Positions 35,516 to 44,291 of a DNA stretch of 64,000 bases are shown here, piece by piece; positions within the stretch are counted from its first letter, which is position 1, and each line of letters opens with the position of its first letter. The notes below the pieces were generated by a model, which was not told where the DNA came from, did no database searches, and saw only the letters and a list, made by a program, of their open reading frames with translations. This DNA is from Acidicapsa dinghuensis (lineage in GTDB: Bacteria; Acidobacteriota; Terriglobia; Terriglobales; Acidobacteriaceae): NCBI RefSeq assembly GCF_025685685.1, contig NZ_JAGSYH010000006.1:124001-188000 (forward strand). Reading direction: 5' to 3'. Position numbers and translations under genes: made by a program.

Positions 35516-37570
35516 CTACTTTTTGACTTTACCGTTCTTGGCTGCATCTAGAGAAACTGCCAAAATGAATGGCAATCCGTTTGGCTCACCGTAGCCGGTA
35601 ACGTTGTCCCATCCCCGCGTGACGGTGAGCGACGAATCCGTCCCGAAGCTCAACACCGCGGTATCCTCTGAGTCAAAAGGCCAGATGGCCGCTGGGAATT
35701 GTGTCTGGGAGTAGAGGAAACCGCTGAACAACTCAGGAGTGGTGTAATCGGTGGTTCCGTTCGAATCTGTCACGGAACCAGCCGGGTTGTGTGCGTTGAG
35801 TGGACTGACAGGAACAACATCGGTGATCTCACCCTGTTTGAGCCGCGCCACCGCTGGGGAAGCGAAGCCCAGTGGGTGTCCGTTAAATTGATCGGCGATA
35901 GCCCATATTGCCGTGAAGATAGGGCTCGCGAGGCTCGTGCCGCCCACCCCGGCCTCGAAATACTGGACGCCTTCTGATGTGAAGACGATTGCAAAACCGG
36001 TATAAGGGTCAGCCAGCGCAGATACATCTGGAACTTGCCGCCAACTGCCCGGCAGACCTTCTTGCCAGGTTGGTTTGGCAAAATACTGACTCTGACCACC
36101 ACCGGCTCCGCCCGAGAAGCCGAGAGCGACCGGTGGATCCAGAGGGCCTCCCGAAGCGATGTACCCAACATTATTGCCCCACCCTGCAGACACATCACCA
36201 AGGCTTACCGGATCATTCAAAATACTGGTTCCACCCACGGCTACAGCCCAAGGCGCATCTGAGGGTACTTCGACTGCTCCCACCGGAGTTCCTAGACCGA
36301 GGTCGCCGTTGTCGCCGGTGGAAAACTGGAAAGAGATTCCCGAAGCCGCGCCTTTCTTGAGCACAGAATTGAAGGCGTCCAACTCCGCTGGGCCGGCGAT
36401 CATTTCGTCATCGTTTTCCCAACTGCTCGATACAGCATTGGCCAGGTGGTGTTTGATGATGTAGTTCAGTGAGGCGATCTGGTCCTCGTCATCCTGCCCG
36501 GCTGAGGCTACCACAAGAATTTTGGCTCCGGGAGCGATGGCGTGTGCAGACTGGATGTCGAGCGCAATTTCTCCAGTCCAGTTTGTAAGGTCCGCTGCGT
36601 TGGGGTTGAGAGGCTTTCCTTCGGGATAGACAACCTGGAACGTGCTGTTGGTAAACAACGGCAGGCCGAAGATCTGAGCAGCAGCATTGGCATCGGACTC
36701 GGCATCCGCATATCCGTAGCCTTCAACCAAAGCGATGGTCTGCCCTTTACCGTTGTAGCCTTCTTCAATAAGTGGGGTCAGTCCGTAGTGGGTCTGCAGC
36801 TCCTGAGGAGTGTAGGACACTATCCGGGTAGGATCGATAGCGTAAACCGTGCCTCTGTAGGTGGCGGAGATGTTTGGATCTGTGAGCGAGTAGTTGAAGG
36901 TCTGTGGGTATGACAATGGAATACCTGTGATCAGGCCCAGAAGGCCGCCTGTATCCTTGGCTTTGGCAAGCGGTTCCTTGAAGAGCGGTTGACCAGTACG
37001 GAAGTTTTTTGCGACGGCAATTTGCGGCCTCGCCTGATGCCGTTCGAGGCCGGCAACAGAATCCACAAAATCGTTTGCGGAGCCAGTCAACTTCGCATCG
37101 TGAATATGTGCATCAAAGGTTTTTCCCCTGAAGGTAAAGGAGTGGATCTCTGTCTGAAAAGCGCTTTCAGCGCTGCCTATCGTTCCATGTACGCGAATCG
37201 AGAAGCGATGTGGATCGGAATCTACGACAGAAAACCCGGCGTTGACGAGCTCCAGCTTGACCGCTTCGAATTCCTGTTGCGTCGGCGCGTATTTCAAAAA
37301 GTCTTCTTCTTTGAACCACTGGTGAAACGTAGGGGACGCGGGATCGTATAGAGCTTCAACGGCTTTGTCGTATGCGGCCTGATTATGGAGTTTGAGGACT
37401 ACCGTCAGATTGATTTCGTTGGTGGGATTCACTCGGCCACGATCGGTGGCCAGTTCAACTGCCTTGGGAACGTTGTGGCTCGGGAGAGCCGTGGAGACAC
37501 TACTGGTTGAGAGCCAAGTCAAAGCAACGGAAAGCGCCGTGACGCTGATACCAGAAAGAGAAACTTTCAT
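35516..37570 (-). CDS. S53-family (sedolisin/kumamolisin-like) exported serine-carboxyl protease
   Basis: A 684-residue preproprotein starting at ATG 37570, with AGGAGA just upstream. It has a signal peptide (about residues 1-30), a pro-kumamolisin activation domain (LYDPASPTFHQWFKEEDFL, about residues 30-200) and a catalytic domain. The Glu/Asp pair is in WTGEIALDIQSAHAIAPGA; the oxyanion Asp is in STGDNGDLG; the nucleophile Ser is in GGTSLASPIF; a C-terminal calcium-binding region includes DNVTGYGEPNG. These enzymes work at acidic pH outside the cell, which suits an acid-soil organism. Confidence 0.92.
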   Translation of the reverse strand: MKVSLSGISVTALSVALTWLSTSSVSTALPSHNVPKAVELATDRGRVNPTNEINLTVVLKLHNQAAYDKAVEALYDPASPTFHQWFKEEDFLKYAPTQQEFEAVKLELVNAGFSVVDSDPHRFSIRVHGTIGSAESAFQTEIHSFTFRGKTFDAHIHDAKLTGSANDFVDSVAGLERHQARPQIAVAKNFRTGQPLFKEPLAKAKDTGGLLGLITGIPLSYPQTFNYSLTDPNISATYRGTVYAIDPTRIVSYTPQELQTHYGLTPLIEEGYNGKGQTIALVEGYGYADAESDANAAAQIFGLPLFTNSTFQVVYPEGKPLNPNAADLTNWTGEIALDIQSAHAIAPGAKILVVASAGQDDEDQIASLNYIIKHHLANAVSSSWENDDEMIAGPAELDAFNSVLKKGAASGISFQFSTGDNGDLGLGTPVGAVEVPSDAPWAVAVGGTSILNDPVSLGDVSAGWGNNVGYIASGGPLDPPVALGFSGGAGGGQSQYFAKPTWQEGLPGSWRQVPDVSALADPYTGFAIVFTSEGVQYFEAGVGGTSLASPIFTAIWAIADQFNGHPLGFASPAVARLKQGEITDVVPVSPLNAHNPAGSVTDSNGTTDYTTPELFSGFLYSQTQFPAAIWPFDSEDTAVLSFGTDSSLTVTRGWDNVTGYGEPNGLPFILAVSLDAAKNGKVKK

Positions 37571-38198
37571 AACTTCTCCTTGGACTGCAATAGTCCGGTG
37601 ATGCACGCTGGATGGCCGACAGTGAGCGTGGTGCAGGCAGAAATCTCTACGCACAGAGAGGCCGCAACTCCCACTGCAAAATAATCAATTGGGATGAGTT
37701 AGCTATGCCTCAAAAGGAGGGAGGAATGCACTGGACGCGAGAGCAGACAGAGAAACAGACAACAATTGGGTCACTAACCTATCAACACACTGCGAACATA
37801 GATACGGCAGTTTTCTCAGGCATAGCTAGATCGGGAAGGTGCTTGCCTGAGGCAATGCGGAAGCTATATTTCGGGGTAAATGAAAAAAAGAAACTTAACA
37901 AAAGATTGGATTGCAATCTAACGGAGCCATGGAAATGTTAGTTTGCATGCCACTAGGGGGAACATAGTTGCAAGTCAACACACTGTCAACGAGAAGAGAG
38001 AATTAAACTTCACGAAATAGAAATCCGTGATGGCCATGTGCAAGTCAATACAATAGAGAACAGGACGAAAAATAATCTGTAAATTAGTTCTGGTTGTTGA
38101 TCGCACGCGAGATGCTTGGTCCCTTCCTGCTTGTTTCCGCCTTTTTCGAGGTTCTCCCGATAAGTAAGCCGGGCATCGAATCGTCTATCATTCCTCGC
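37571..38198. other. 628-nt AT-richer intergenic region
   Basis: Divergent region between the S53 protease and the SDR gene, clearly AT-richer than the coding DNA around it. TGCAAGTCAA occurs twice (37969-37978 and 38039-38048), exactly 70 bp apart. A short open frame at 37612-37941 has no family features and is not called. Promoters of both genes should lie here, but I cannot place them. Confidence 0.45.
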
Positions 38199-39014
38199 AT
38201 GGCAAGTGTGCGAAGTTTTCGAGGGAAATGGGCGCTTGTGACCGGTGCGAGCGCTGGAATCGGTGTGGCGTTGGCCCGGGAGCTGGCGCGTCATGGAGCA
38301 AAGCTGATCCTGACGGCGCGACGTCGCGAGCGGCTTGAGGCGTTAGCAAATGAGCTGACCGTGCAGGGCACGGAAGTGCGCATCATTTCGGCCGATCTCA
38401 CGCAGCCTCAGGACCGGCAGGCGATCTACGATCAGACCGTCGGTGCCGGACTAGATATTGAAATACTGGTCAATAACGCCGGTCTCGGGCAATACGGCGA
38501 GTTTGCCACCCTCGACCTGAATCAGGAACTCGAGCAGGTCCGCGTCAATTGTGAAGCCGTAGTGCATCTGACGCGTCTGTTCGTGCCAGAGATGGTCAAG
38601 CGGCGCCGCGGTTGGATCATGGTGCTCTCCTCGGTGGCGAGCTTCCAGCCGATTCCGTACCTCACGACCTATGCAGCCACCAAAGGCTTCGACCGCTTCT
38701 TCGCTCTCGGCCTGGCCGAGGAGTTGGCTCCCTTTGGCATCAAGGTCAGTGCACTCTGTCCCGGACCAACCGAAAGCGAATTCTTCGCCGTAGCCAAGGT
38801 CCACCGGGAGTCAGGAGCGGGAGCGATGTCAGGCCGCCCCCGCCAGCCCGCCGAAGAAGTCGCGCGTATCGGCTTGAAGGCATTGGCCCATGGCAAGCGC
38901 ACAAAGATTCCATGCACTGCCGGAGAATTTACAGCGCTTGCAGTTCGCCTGTTGCCGGTCGGCTTGATCACCTTTGCGATCGCCAAAGCGATGCGGCCGA
39001 AGAAACAGGCATAG
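38199..39014 (+). CDS. short-chain dehydrogenase/reductase (SDR)
   Basis: A 271-residue classical SDR. The nucleotide-binding motif is TGASAGIG (residues 15-22), followed by the structural NNAG in ILVNNAGLG, catalytic Ser in VLSSVASF and the Tyr/Lys pair in TYAATKGF. ARRRERL after the second strand suggests preference for NADPH. A hydrophobic C-terminal segment (AVRLLPVGLITFAIAKAM) and basic tail suggest membrane association, as in the DltE/YqjQ-like subgroup. The start at 38199 is preferred to an upstream ATG because it begins the conserved N-terminus. Substrate unknown. Confidence 0.85.
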   Translation: MASVRSFRGKWALVTGASAGIGVALARELARHGAKLILTARRRERLEALANELTVQGTEVRIISADLTQPQDRQAIYDQTVGAGLDIEILVNNAGLGQYGEFATLDLNQELEQVRVNCEAVVHLTRLFVPEMVKRRRGWIMVLSSVASFQPIPYLTTYAATKGFDRFFALGLAEELAPFGIKVSALCPGPTESEFFAVAKVHRESGAGAMSGRPRQPAEEVARIGLKALAHGKRTKIPCTAGEFTALAVRLLPVGLITFAIAKAMRPKKQA

Positions 39015-39040
39015 CCGCGAATCCACGATCTTGCCGACAA

Positions 39041-39694
39041 CTACTGAGTAGCGGGCGGCAACGTTTCGGGAATCTGAGTGTTGCTCGCGATAGTAAATGA
39101 ATTGAAGAAGTGAGTAACGTCTTGCTCATGGCGTCCTGCGGCTGACGGAGCCGTCGCAATCAGCATGTAGAGCCGGGTGCCCGCGTAGATAAACCGCGCG
39201 TCCAAAATGCCTCCGCCGGCATTGTGGGCGACAACATCACGCCCCGGATAACCCTGAGGGTTGCTGCGGCTTTCGCTGACAAGGGTGGTCGAGGTGCGGG
39301 CCAGAGCACCATCGCGGGCCTGATCCAGAGTTTTATCTGGAATCAAATCGTTGATTCGGGCGACGGGTGGTTTATCGGCCCATGCCACCGCGAAAGTGTG
39401 GTTCGCGTCGGCTTTAACCGTGATCATGTTGACCGGCTCGATGAATCCGACCTCGTTGCTTGATTGCACCACCGTTTGAGTAGGCGTGCCTGGCAGGTCC
39501 ACATGAAAGCCCTGCGCAGTCTCATCGACGGGTTGCCACGCCAGTGGAGAGCCACTGCTGGTGTCGACCACTCCGTCTTGGGAGCGGGTAGGTAGCCATT
39601 CGTGGAGGAATGCAGAAGCGCCCCGATGTTCCCACACCAGAAAAAGAGCCAGCGCAACAACAGCTCCCCCCAAGTATAGGTACATTCGCTTCAT
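39041..39694 (-). CDS. single-TM envelope protein of unknown function
   Basis: A 217-residue protein with an N-terminal membrane segment (YLGGAVVALALFLVW, about residues 7-21) and a periplasmic remainder. No family is recognised. Segments such as GFHVDLPGTPTQ and YAGTRLYMLIATAPSA followed by a C-terminal VTHFFNSF resemble small exported proteins that share a 'fIxfPG-P...rlY-l....FlxSF' pattern (inference). It converges on the SDR gene with a 26-nt gap. Confidence 0.6.
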   Translation of the reverse strand: MKRMYLYLGGAVVALALFLVWEHRGASAFLHEWLPTRSQDGVVDTSSGSPLAWQPVDETAQGFHVDLPGTPTQTVVQSSNEVGFIEPVNMITVKADANHTFAVAWADKPPVARINDLIPDKTLDQARDGALARTSTTLVSESRSNPQGYPGRDVVAHNAGGGILDARFIYAGTRLYMLIATAPSAAGRHEQDVTHFFNSFTIASNTQIPETLPPATQ

Positions 39695-40076
39695 AATATT
39701 GAGCTTGGCGGTTGCCCTCCGAATGGTGCAAGGGGCGAATTATCAAAGTAGTAAAGGGGGTGCCTATTTTGAAAAGGGGTAACCATTCTTTCCAGGCTTG
39801 GTCTCATATTGTGAAAAATTCCGCAGGTTACCAGGACAACTTTTTCGTCGAGATCGCATCTGAGTAAATAACTAGCAGAGGCAGCCACTTAAGTAATCCC
39901 CGCCAAAGCACTTAGTTCTGCGAAAAGGTCCGGCAACGGACTCCCTTCCCCAGAGCCTCACTATTCTCCCATCTAAAATGCCTCTCGAGCGGGCCCGTCG
40001 GAAGGCGGGCCCAATGCTCGTCTGGAGAAGACTTCCGGCAAATCGATCCCGGCGTCAGACTCTACAATCACCATAT
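39695..40076. other. 382-nt divergent intergenic region
   Basis: Separates the envelope protein gene (minus) from pgeF (plus). It contains a self-complementary GCGGGCCC repeated near 39990-40014, just ahead of the pgeF leader. Otherwise I see no gene, terminator or clear promoter. Confidence 0.4.
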
Positions 40077-40973
40077 ATGCAGTCTGATTCTCGAACTTCC
40101 CAGCCGGTTATGACTATCCCCGATGGATTGATCACGGTGCCTGGTGGTGTGGCGTATATTAATGTTTCTCAATGGGATACAGCCGCCCCATGGCTATGGC
40201 ACGGCTTCAGCACGCGGCGGGCGGGAGTGAGTACGGCATATTCAGGCGATTCACCTGGGAACAATATGCAGGGCGAGTTGAATCTCGGATTTACAGCAGC
40301 CGATCCGCGAGAAAACGTACAGGAAAACCGCAGCCGATTTGTAGAAGCCATCACAGGCAGCCGGCGTACCCCGTTGATCACTTTGCGGCAAATCCACTCA
40401 AATCGCAGTTTCATTGTCGACGATATGGTGGCCCAACTAGCGGCGACGGGAACCACACAAGCGCACGAGGCTGATGGATTGATTACGTCGCAGACCGGTG
40501 TGCTGATCGGCATTCAGACAGCGGATTGCATTCCCGTTCTGGTGGCTGACAGAAAGCACCGGGTTGTCGGTGCCTTTCACGCCGGATGGCGCGGGACCGT
40601 GCGGCGCATTGTTGAACTCGGTGTGGCGCGGATGCGACACGATTTCAATGCCGATCCGGCAGAGATGATCGCAGCAATTGGCCCGGGCATCAGCGCCTGC
40701 TGCTACAGCGTCGGTGATGAGGTGCGGAAGGAGTTCAGGGAGCAGTTTGGGTACGCCGATGGCCTGTTTGTAAAACCAGTCTCGCCTGAAGCGGGCGAAT
40801 TGCGGCTGAATTTGATCGAGGCGAACCGCAGGCAGCTACTTGATGCCGGATTGAGCAGTGGAAGCATCGCAATCGTTGGTGGATGCACAGGCTGTCAGCA
40901 GGCATGGTTCTATTCCCACCGAGCATCACACGGCCACACAGGCCGCATAATGGCGGTCATCGGAATCCACTGA
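40077..40973 (+). CDS. pgeF: PgeF/YfiH-family protein (laccase domain, peptidoglycan editing factor)
   Basis: A 298-residue member of the YfiH/DUF152 family, whose E. coli member removes misincorporated L-Ser from peptidoglycan precursors; others act as purine nucleoside phosphorylases. The zinc ligands are visible in QIHSNRSF (His), IQTADCIPVLV (Cys) and GAFHAGWRGTV (His), and GPGISACCYSVG is conserved. The start is ATG 40077; an internal Met at 40110 is an alternative. It stands apart from the murein genes at the right end of the window. Confidence 0.88.
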   Translation: MQSDSRTSQPVMTIPDGLITVPGGVAYINVSQWDTAAPWLWHGFSTRRAGVSTAYSGDSPGNNMQGELNLGFTAADPRENVQENRSRFVEAITGSRRTPLITLRQIHSNRSFIVDDMVAQLAATGTTQAHEADGLITSQTGVLIGIQTADCIPVLVADRKHRVVGAFHAGWRGTVRRIVELGVARMRHDFNADPAEMIAAIGPGISACCYSVGDEVRKEFREQFGYADGLFVKPVSPEAGELRLNLIEANRRQLLDAGLSSGSIAIVGGCTGCQQAWFYSHRASHGHTGRIMAVIGIH

Positions 40974-41004
40974 ATCGTTGAGATATCTTCTGAGGCGGAG
41001 AAGG

Positions 41005-41295
41005 TTAGCTGCCTGCTTCCTGAGGATTCACCAAGTCGCGCAATTCCTTGGAGGGTTTGAAATAGGGCACGCGTTTTGCTGGTACTTCAACGCGATCACC
41101 CGTTTTAGGATTACGCCCAATACGCGGATTCCGCTCGCGGATGCGGAAGGAGCCAAAGCCGCGAATCTCGATTTTGTCGCCCGACTGCAATGCACCGATT
41201 ACCGAGTCGAAGATGGTTTCGACAATCACTTCGCCGTCGCGGCGGGTGAGGTCGCCCAGTTGGGTCACCTTTTCAACCAGGTCTGCTTTGGTCAT
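41005..41295 (-). CDS. HU/IHF-family DNA-binding protein
   Basis: A 96-residue histone-like protein. The start MTKADLVEKV, the beta-arm signature GFGSFRIRERNPRIGRNPKTG, and a C-terminal YFKPSKELRDLVN are diagnostic; the sequence is closer to IHF-alpha than to classical HU. A GGAGG lies 9 nt upstream of the ATG at 41295. It bends or coats DNA and may affect transcription and replication globally. It converges on pgeF with a 31-nt gap. Confidence 0.92.
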   Translation of the reverse strand: MTKADLVEKVTQLGDLTRRDGEVIVETIFDSVIGALQSGDKIEIRGFGSFRIRERNPRIGRNPKTGDRVEVPAKRVPYFKPSKELRDLVNPQEAGS

Positions 41296-41698
41296 GCCGA
41301 TTCGCCTCCGTAGTCAAGAATAACCGGATTCCGGTCATACTCCAGCAAAAATTGGTCTTTCCTGTGCAAATTGAATGGTTTGGCGTCCAAATGGAATCCT
41401 GTTGCAAGGAATTCAGGATCAAGGACAGGCGAAGAGAAAACTACGCCACCTTCGGTATGATGACAGAGGACCAGAGACGGGATGTGTGCCATAGCGGGCG
41501 CGAGTGCTGAATCACCACAGCAGGATTCTGCAGAAACCTTTAGTCCGTTAGTGCATCCAAAACTACTCGTTGCATCCAAAACGCAGAAGATCCTTCGGAA
41601 CCCTGGCGATGTGAGGTTTGCAGCAGACAGAGCCCCGAGAATCAGTTAATTGACAGGCGAAGGCCTTCGATTTTAGTTGTCAGAAAGGTTTCCTGATC
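41296..41698. other. 403-nt intergenic region with direct repeat
   Basis: Divergent region between the HU/IHF gene and a glycosyltransferase. TGCATCCAAAAC occurs twice (41552-41563 and 41571-41582), 19 bp apart. A 95-codon minus-strand frame (41292-41579) ends in an ATGA overlap with the HU start but shows no family features. Confidence 0.45.
41552..41582. repeat. 12-bp direct repeat, two copies
   Basis: TGCATCCAAAAC is present twice with a 19-bp period and a 7-nt spacer. The position, about 260 nt upstream of the HU/IHF start and 115 nt upstream of the glycosyltransferase, suits a regulator-binding site. Confidence 0.4.
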
Positions 41699-42454
41699 GT
41701 GCCGGCCTTTCCGCTTATCAGCATCGTCATACCTGCGTATAACGAAAGCGCGCGTATTGGCGCGACGTTGCAGCAGGTGATTGCCTGTGTTCGTGAGCAG
41801 GGCTGGAATGCGGAGGTGATCGTGGTCAACGACGGTTCGACGGATACCACCTCCCGTATTGTGCTGGATTTTGCCATGCACTCGCCGGAAGTGCGGCTTC
41901 TGGAAAACCCTGGCAACCGCGGCAAAGGCTACTCCGTGCGCAGCGGCTTGCTGCAGGCGCGTGGCGAGATTGTCATGTTCACCGATGCCGATCTTTCGGC
42001 CCCAATTGCCGAGGCTGAGCGGCTCTTTGCCGCAATCCGAAATGGTGCGGATATTGCTATCGGTTCACGATGGCTCGAGCGCAGCCGCCAGACTCATCGG
42101 CAACCGTTGTACCGGCAGTTCTTTGGGCGTTGTTTCAACCTGATCACACGTATGGTGATGGGCTTGCCGTTCCATGACACTCAATGCGGATTCAAGGCAT
42201 TTACCCGTGATGCGGCGCAGACTGTCTTCCAGCTTCAGACAATTGAGCGCTGGGGCTTCGATCCGGAGATTCTCTTCATCGCTATCAAGCGGCATCTGCG
42301 CATCGATGAAGTGCCAGTCACATGGGGGCACGACGAGCGCTCCCGCATAAGCTATCTCAAAGATGGTCTGCACATGTTGCGCGAGATCACGATTATCCGC
42401 TGGAATGCTCTGTTAGGGCGGTACAACGGCCCTGTCATTCCGATTGCCCGATAG
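41699..42454 (+). CDS. GT2-family glycosyltransferase (dolichyl/polyprenyl-phosphate sugar transferase-like)
   Basis: A 251-residue GT2 enzyme. Nucleotide-sugar motifs are IVVNDGSTDTT and MFTDADLSAPI (DxD); GSRW and FHDTQCGFKAF are typical of dolichyl-phosphate glucose/mannose synthases (DPG/DPM1-like). QLQTIERWGFDPEI fits the acceptor region. There is no TM segment, unlike some family members. It starts at GTG 41699. It probably loads a sugar on undecaprenyl phosphate for envelope glycans. No glycan gene cluster is adjacent. Confidence 0.87.
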   Translation: MPAFPLISIVIPAYNESARIGATLQQVIACVREQGWNAEVIVVNDGSTDTTSRIVLDFAMHSPEVRLLENPGNRGKGYSVRSGLLQARGEIVMFTDADLSAPIAEAERLFAAIRNGADIAIGSRWLERSRQTHRQPLYRQFFGRCFNLITRMVMGLPFHDTQCGFKAFTRDAAQTVFQLQTIERWGFDPEILFIAIKRHLRIDEVPVTWGHDERSRISYLKDGLHMLREITIIRWNALLGRYNGPVIPIAR

Positions 42455-42465
42455 TCCGCCAGCAG

Positions 42466-43464
42466 TCAATCGCGCTGCTGTGGCGCTCTCGTGATGGCTT
42501 CTCGAATGGCTGCCATTGATGCATGAGAATCGAAGACGGCACCGTCAGATCCGTGAGCCACGCCCAGTTCTTTCCAGAACTTTGGCAGATCGACAGGCGA
42601 AGGCGACTGGCTCCATTGCTTGTACTGCTCTGTGAGCACATGAGTACCGGTCGCTTGATCGCCAATCGAGAGCGCCTGCGGCAACGTCCAGTCGTGATCT
42701 ATAGTGCCGCCGCTGGCAATGATGGCCCGCAGCGCGTCCTGCAGGCCCTTGCGGTTGCTGGTTTGCCTGCGAATTTCGACGTCGGCGACAAGGCAGAAGA
42801 GCGCACCACCCCAATACGTGCGGCCCCATGTGTGCGTGCGGTCAAGGCCCTGATCGCCTGGCTGCGGCTCGCCCTTGGGCATGCCATCCAGCATGTCGTT
42901 CCATATCTGCGCTGCCGTGAGTTCACCTGCCTGAACACGGGCGATTGGCTCGATGTAGGTCGCGAGGCCCTCTTCCATCCAGTGCTGGTCGTCGGGCATG
43001 GAAGGAAAGGCCATGTGGTCAAGCTCGTGCGTCATCATCCAGTCTTCGTTCAGATCCTGAACAGTTGTGTGCTGGCCTAATCGGACGCGCGTGAAGCCGG
43101 GAACACCGTGCATGTCGCCCCAGGTTGTGCCCTGCATCACGCCTTTACGATCAGCTACCGGAAGGATGAGCACGCGAGCGCGTGAGACAGGAAAGCGGCC
43201 GTAATAGACCGTAATAGCGCGAACGGCGCGTTGCACCCAGGGCAGGATCTGGGCCGGCGTGAGATCGAGCGCGCCCGCTGCGAAGTCAACCTGAATTTCG
43301 GCACCGCCGGCGTGGATGGTCTCTGTGGAAGCGATTGATGGTGCCCACCATGGGCCATGATGTTGCTCTGGTGAAGGGCCGGGTGAGCTTTGCGGAGTCG
43401 CGTGCGGTTCCATCAGGAACAGGAGTGAGCCGAGCGCGATGGATGCCGCAAGTTTCCAGTGCAT
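42466..43464 (-). CDS. exported gluzincin-like (peptidase MA-like) protein
   Basis: A 332-residue protein with a signal peptide (residues 1-25). A zinc motif HELDH (His146, Glu147, His150) and a downstream acidic residue in MEEGLATYIEP (Glu164/165) match the gluzincin pattern HExxH...E, as in peptidase MA-like proteins. DWMMTHELDHMAF and HTWGRTYWGGALF are typical of exported members. The start at 43464 is chosen at the signal peptide; upstream codons do not fit. It probably hydrolyses peptides in the periplasm; substrate unknown. Confidence 0.75.
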   Translation of the reverse strand: MHWKLAASIALGSLLFLMEPHATPQSSPGPSPEQHHGPWWAPSIASTETIHAGGAEIQVDFAAGALDLTPAQILPWVQRAVRAITVYYGRFPVSRARVLILPVADRKGVMQGTTWGDMHGVPGFTRVRLGQHTTVQDLNEDWMMTHELDHMAFPSMPDDQHWMEEGLATYIEPIARVQAGELTAAQIWNDMLDGMPKGEPQPGDQGLDRTHTWGRTYWGGALFCLVADVEIRRQTSNRKGLQDALRAIIASGGTIDHDWTLPQALSIGDQATGTHVLTEQYKQWSQSPSPVDLPKFWKELGVAHGSDGAVFDSHASMAAIREAITRAPQQRD

Positions 43465-43501
43465 GTGTGGTTCCGGGAAGCCGGTTGATATTGCTGTGCA
43501 C

Positions 43502-43795
43502 TTATTTAGACGCGAGAATCTCAACTTTCTCAATGTTCGGCGGAATGGCTAGTAACTCGTCTGCCTTTGCGATAAGCGCTTTGGCAATTTCGCCATTGAG
43601 GTGAGCTTGACGCGCCTCTTCGTCAGCGAAGGTATCGAAAATGCCGAAGACGTTGGGAGCAATTTTAAGCGCATACCAGCCGATGGTGCCTTCTTCAGCC
43701 TGCGCCAGCGGCAGCGCCGACTTCAGGAAATTCTCAAGCTCCTTTTCTTTTCCGGGCTTGGCTTCGAGCCGCGCAAGCAGGGTGAACTTTTCCAT
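43502..43795 (-). CDS. antibiotic biosynthesis monooxygenase (ABM) family protein
   Basis: A 97-residue ferredoxin-fold protein resembling quinol monooxygenase YgiN. The segment LLARLEAKPGKEKELENFL and the WYALKIAPNVFGIFDTFAD-type centre are characteristic. The start at 43795 has GGAGG 8 nt upstream, which rules out the longer frame. Possible role: oxidation of small quinols, or stress response. It is divergent from the padR-ADOP operon with a 165-nt shared intergenic region, so it could be co-regulated by PadR. Confidence 0.85.
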   Translation of the reverse strand: MEKFTLLARLEAKPGKEKELENFLKSALPLAQAEEGTIGWYALKIAPNVFGIFDTFADEEARQAHLNGEIAKALIAKADELLAIPPNIEKVEILASK

Positions 43796-43919
43796 GAATG
43801 AATCCTCCAGCAGGGAATTTGGATTGTGAAGACGGATGAACCCTGCCATGTGACGGGATTTACGCGCAGGAGTTTCAAAGAACTGTGCCGTTTTGCAGGG
43901 TTGTGGCGGGAAATTTTTC

Positions 43920-43949
43920 TTGACACGCAAATATAGCTGTCTATATATA
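43920..43949 (+). promoter_or_regulatory. padR-ADOP operon promoter
   Basis: A perfect -35 TTGACA (43920-43925) and a -10-like TATATA (43944-43949) are separated by 18 nt. The expected transcription start is about 43956, leaving only some 5 nt before the padR ATG at 43961, and no Shine-Dalgarno site is present. Confidence 0.6.
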
Positions 43950-43957
43950 GCTGTCTA
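43931..43957 (+). repeat. 13-bp direct repeats overlapping the padR promoter
   Basis: ATATAGCTGTCTA occurs at 43931-43943 and 43945-43957, a 14-bp period. The copies cover the promoter spacer, the -10 and the expected transcription start, the position of a repressor operator; PadR itself is the obvious candidate. Confidence 0.6.
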
Positions 43958-43960
43958 CGT

Positions 43961-44290
43961 ATGAAAAAACCCGACGCTTTGCAAGGTTCGCTCGATTTGC
44001 TGGTACTGAAGATTCTGGAGCGCCGTCCGCGCACTCATGGCTACGGCATCATGACGGCTGTGAAGGATGCCTCGGACGACCTGCTGCGGATTGAAGAAGG
44101 ATCGCTCTATCCGGCGCTTTACCGGATGGAGGAAGCGGGGTGGATTCGCGCGGAGTGGATCAAAAACGACACCGGCCGAAGAGCGCGCGTTTACGAACTC
44201 ACCGCAGCAGGCCGCAAGCAGCTGGGTCTGGAAGAGTCGCGCTGGCATGCGGCTACTGCTGCAATCAACCAGGTGCTGAGGACGGTGTGA
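43961..44290 (+). CDS. PadR-family transcriptional regulator
   Basis: A 109-residue winged-helix protein. The family pattern is clear: LQGSLDLLVLKIL, THGYGIM, LRIEEGSLYPALYRMEEAGWI and RRARVYELTAAGRKQL. PadR proteins usually repress neighbouring genes until a small ligand or stress is sensed. The stop is 1 nt before the ADOP 2 ATG, so it is the first gene of a four-gene operon and probably represses it and itself through the repeats at 43931-43957. Confidence 0.93.
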   Translation: MKKPDALQGSLDLLVLKILERRPRTHGYGIMTAVKDASDDLLRIEEGSLYPALYRMEEAGWIRAEWIKNDTGRRARVYELTAAGRKQLGLEESRWHAATAAINQVLRTV

Positions 44291-44291
44291 G

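Noticed and set aside
37612-37941. 109-codon plus-strand frame in AT-rich DNA
   Set aside because: No ribosome site, low-complexity composition, no recognisable fold.
41292-41579. 95-codon minus-strand frame ending in an ATGA overlap with the HU/IHF start
   Set aside because: The overlap is suggestive, but the sequence has no family features and the HU ribosome site is independent; left uncalled.
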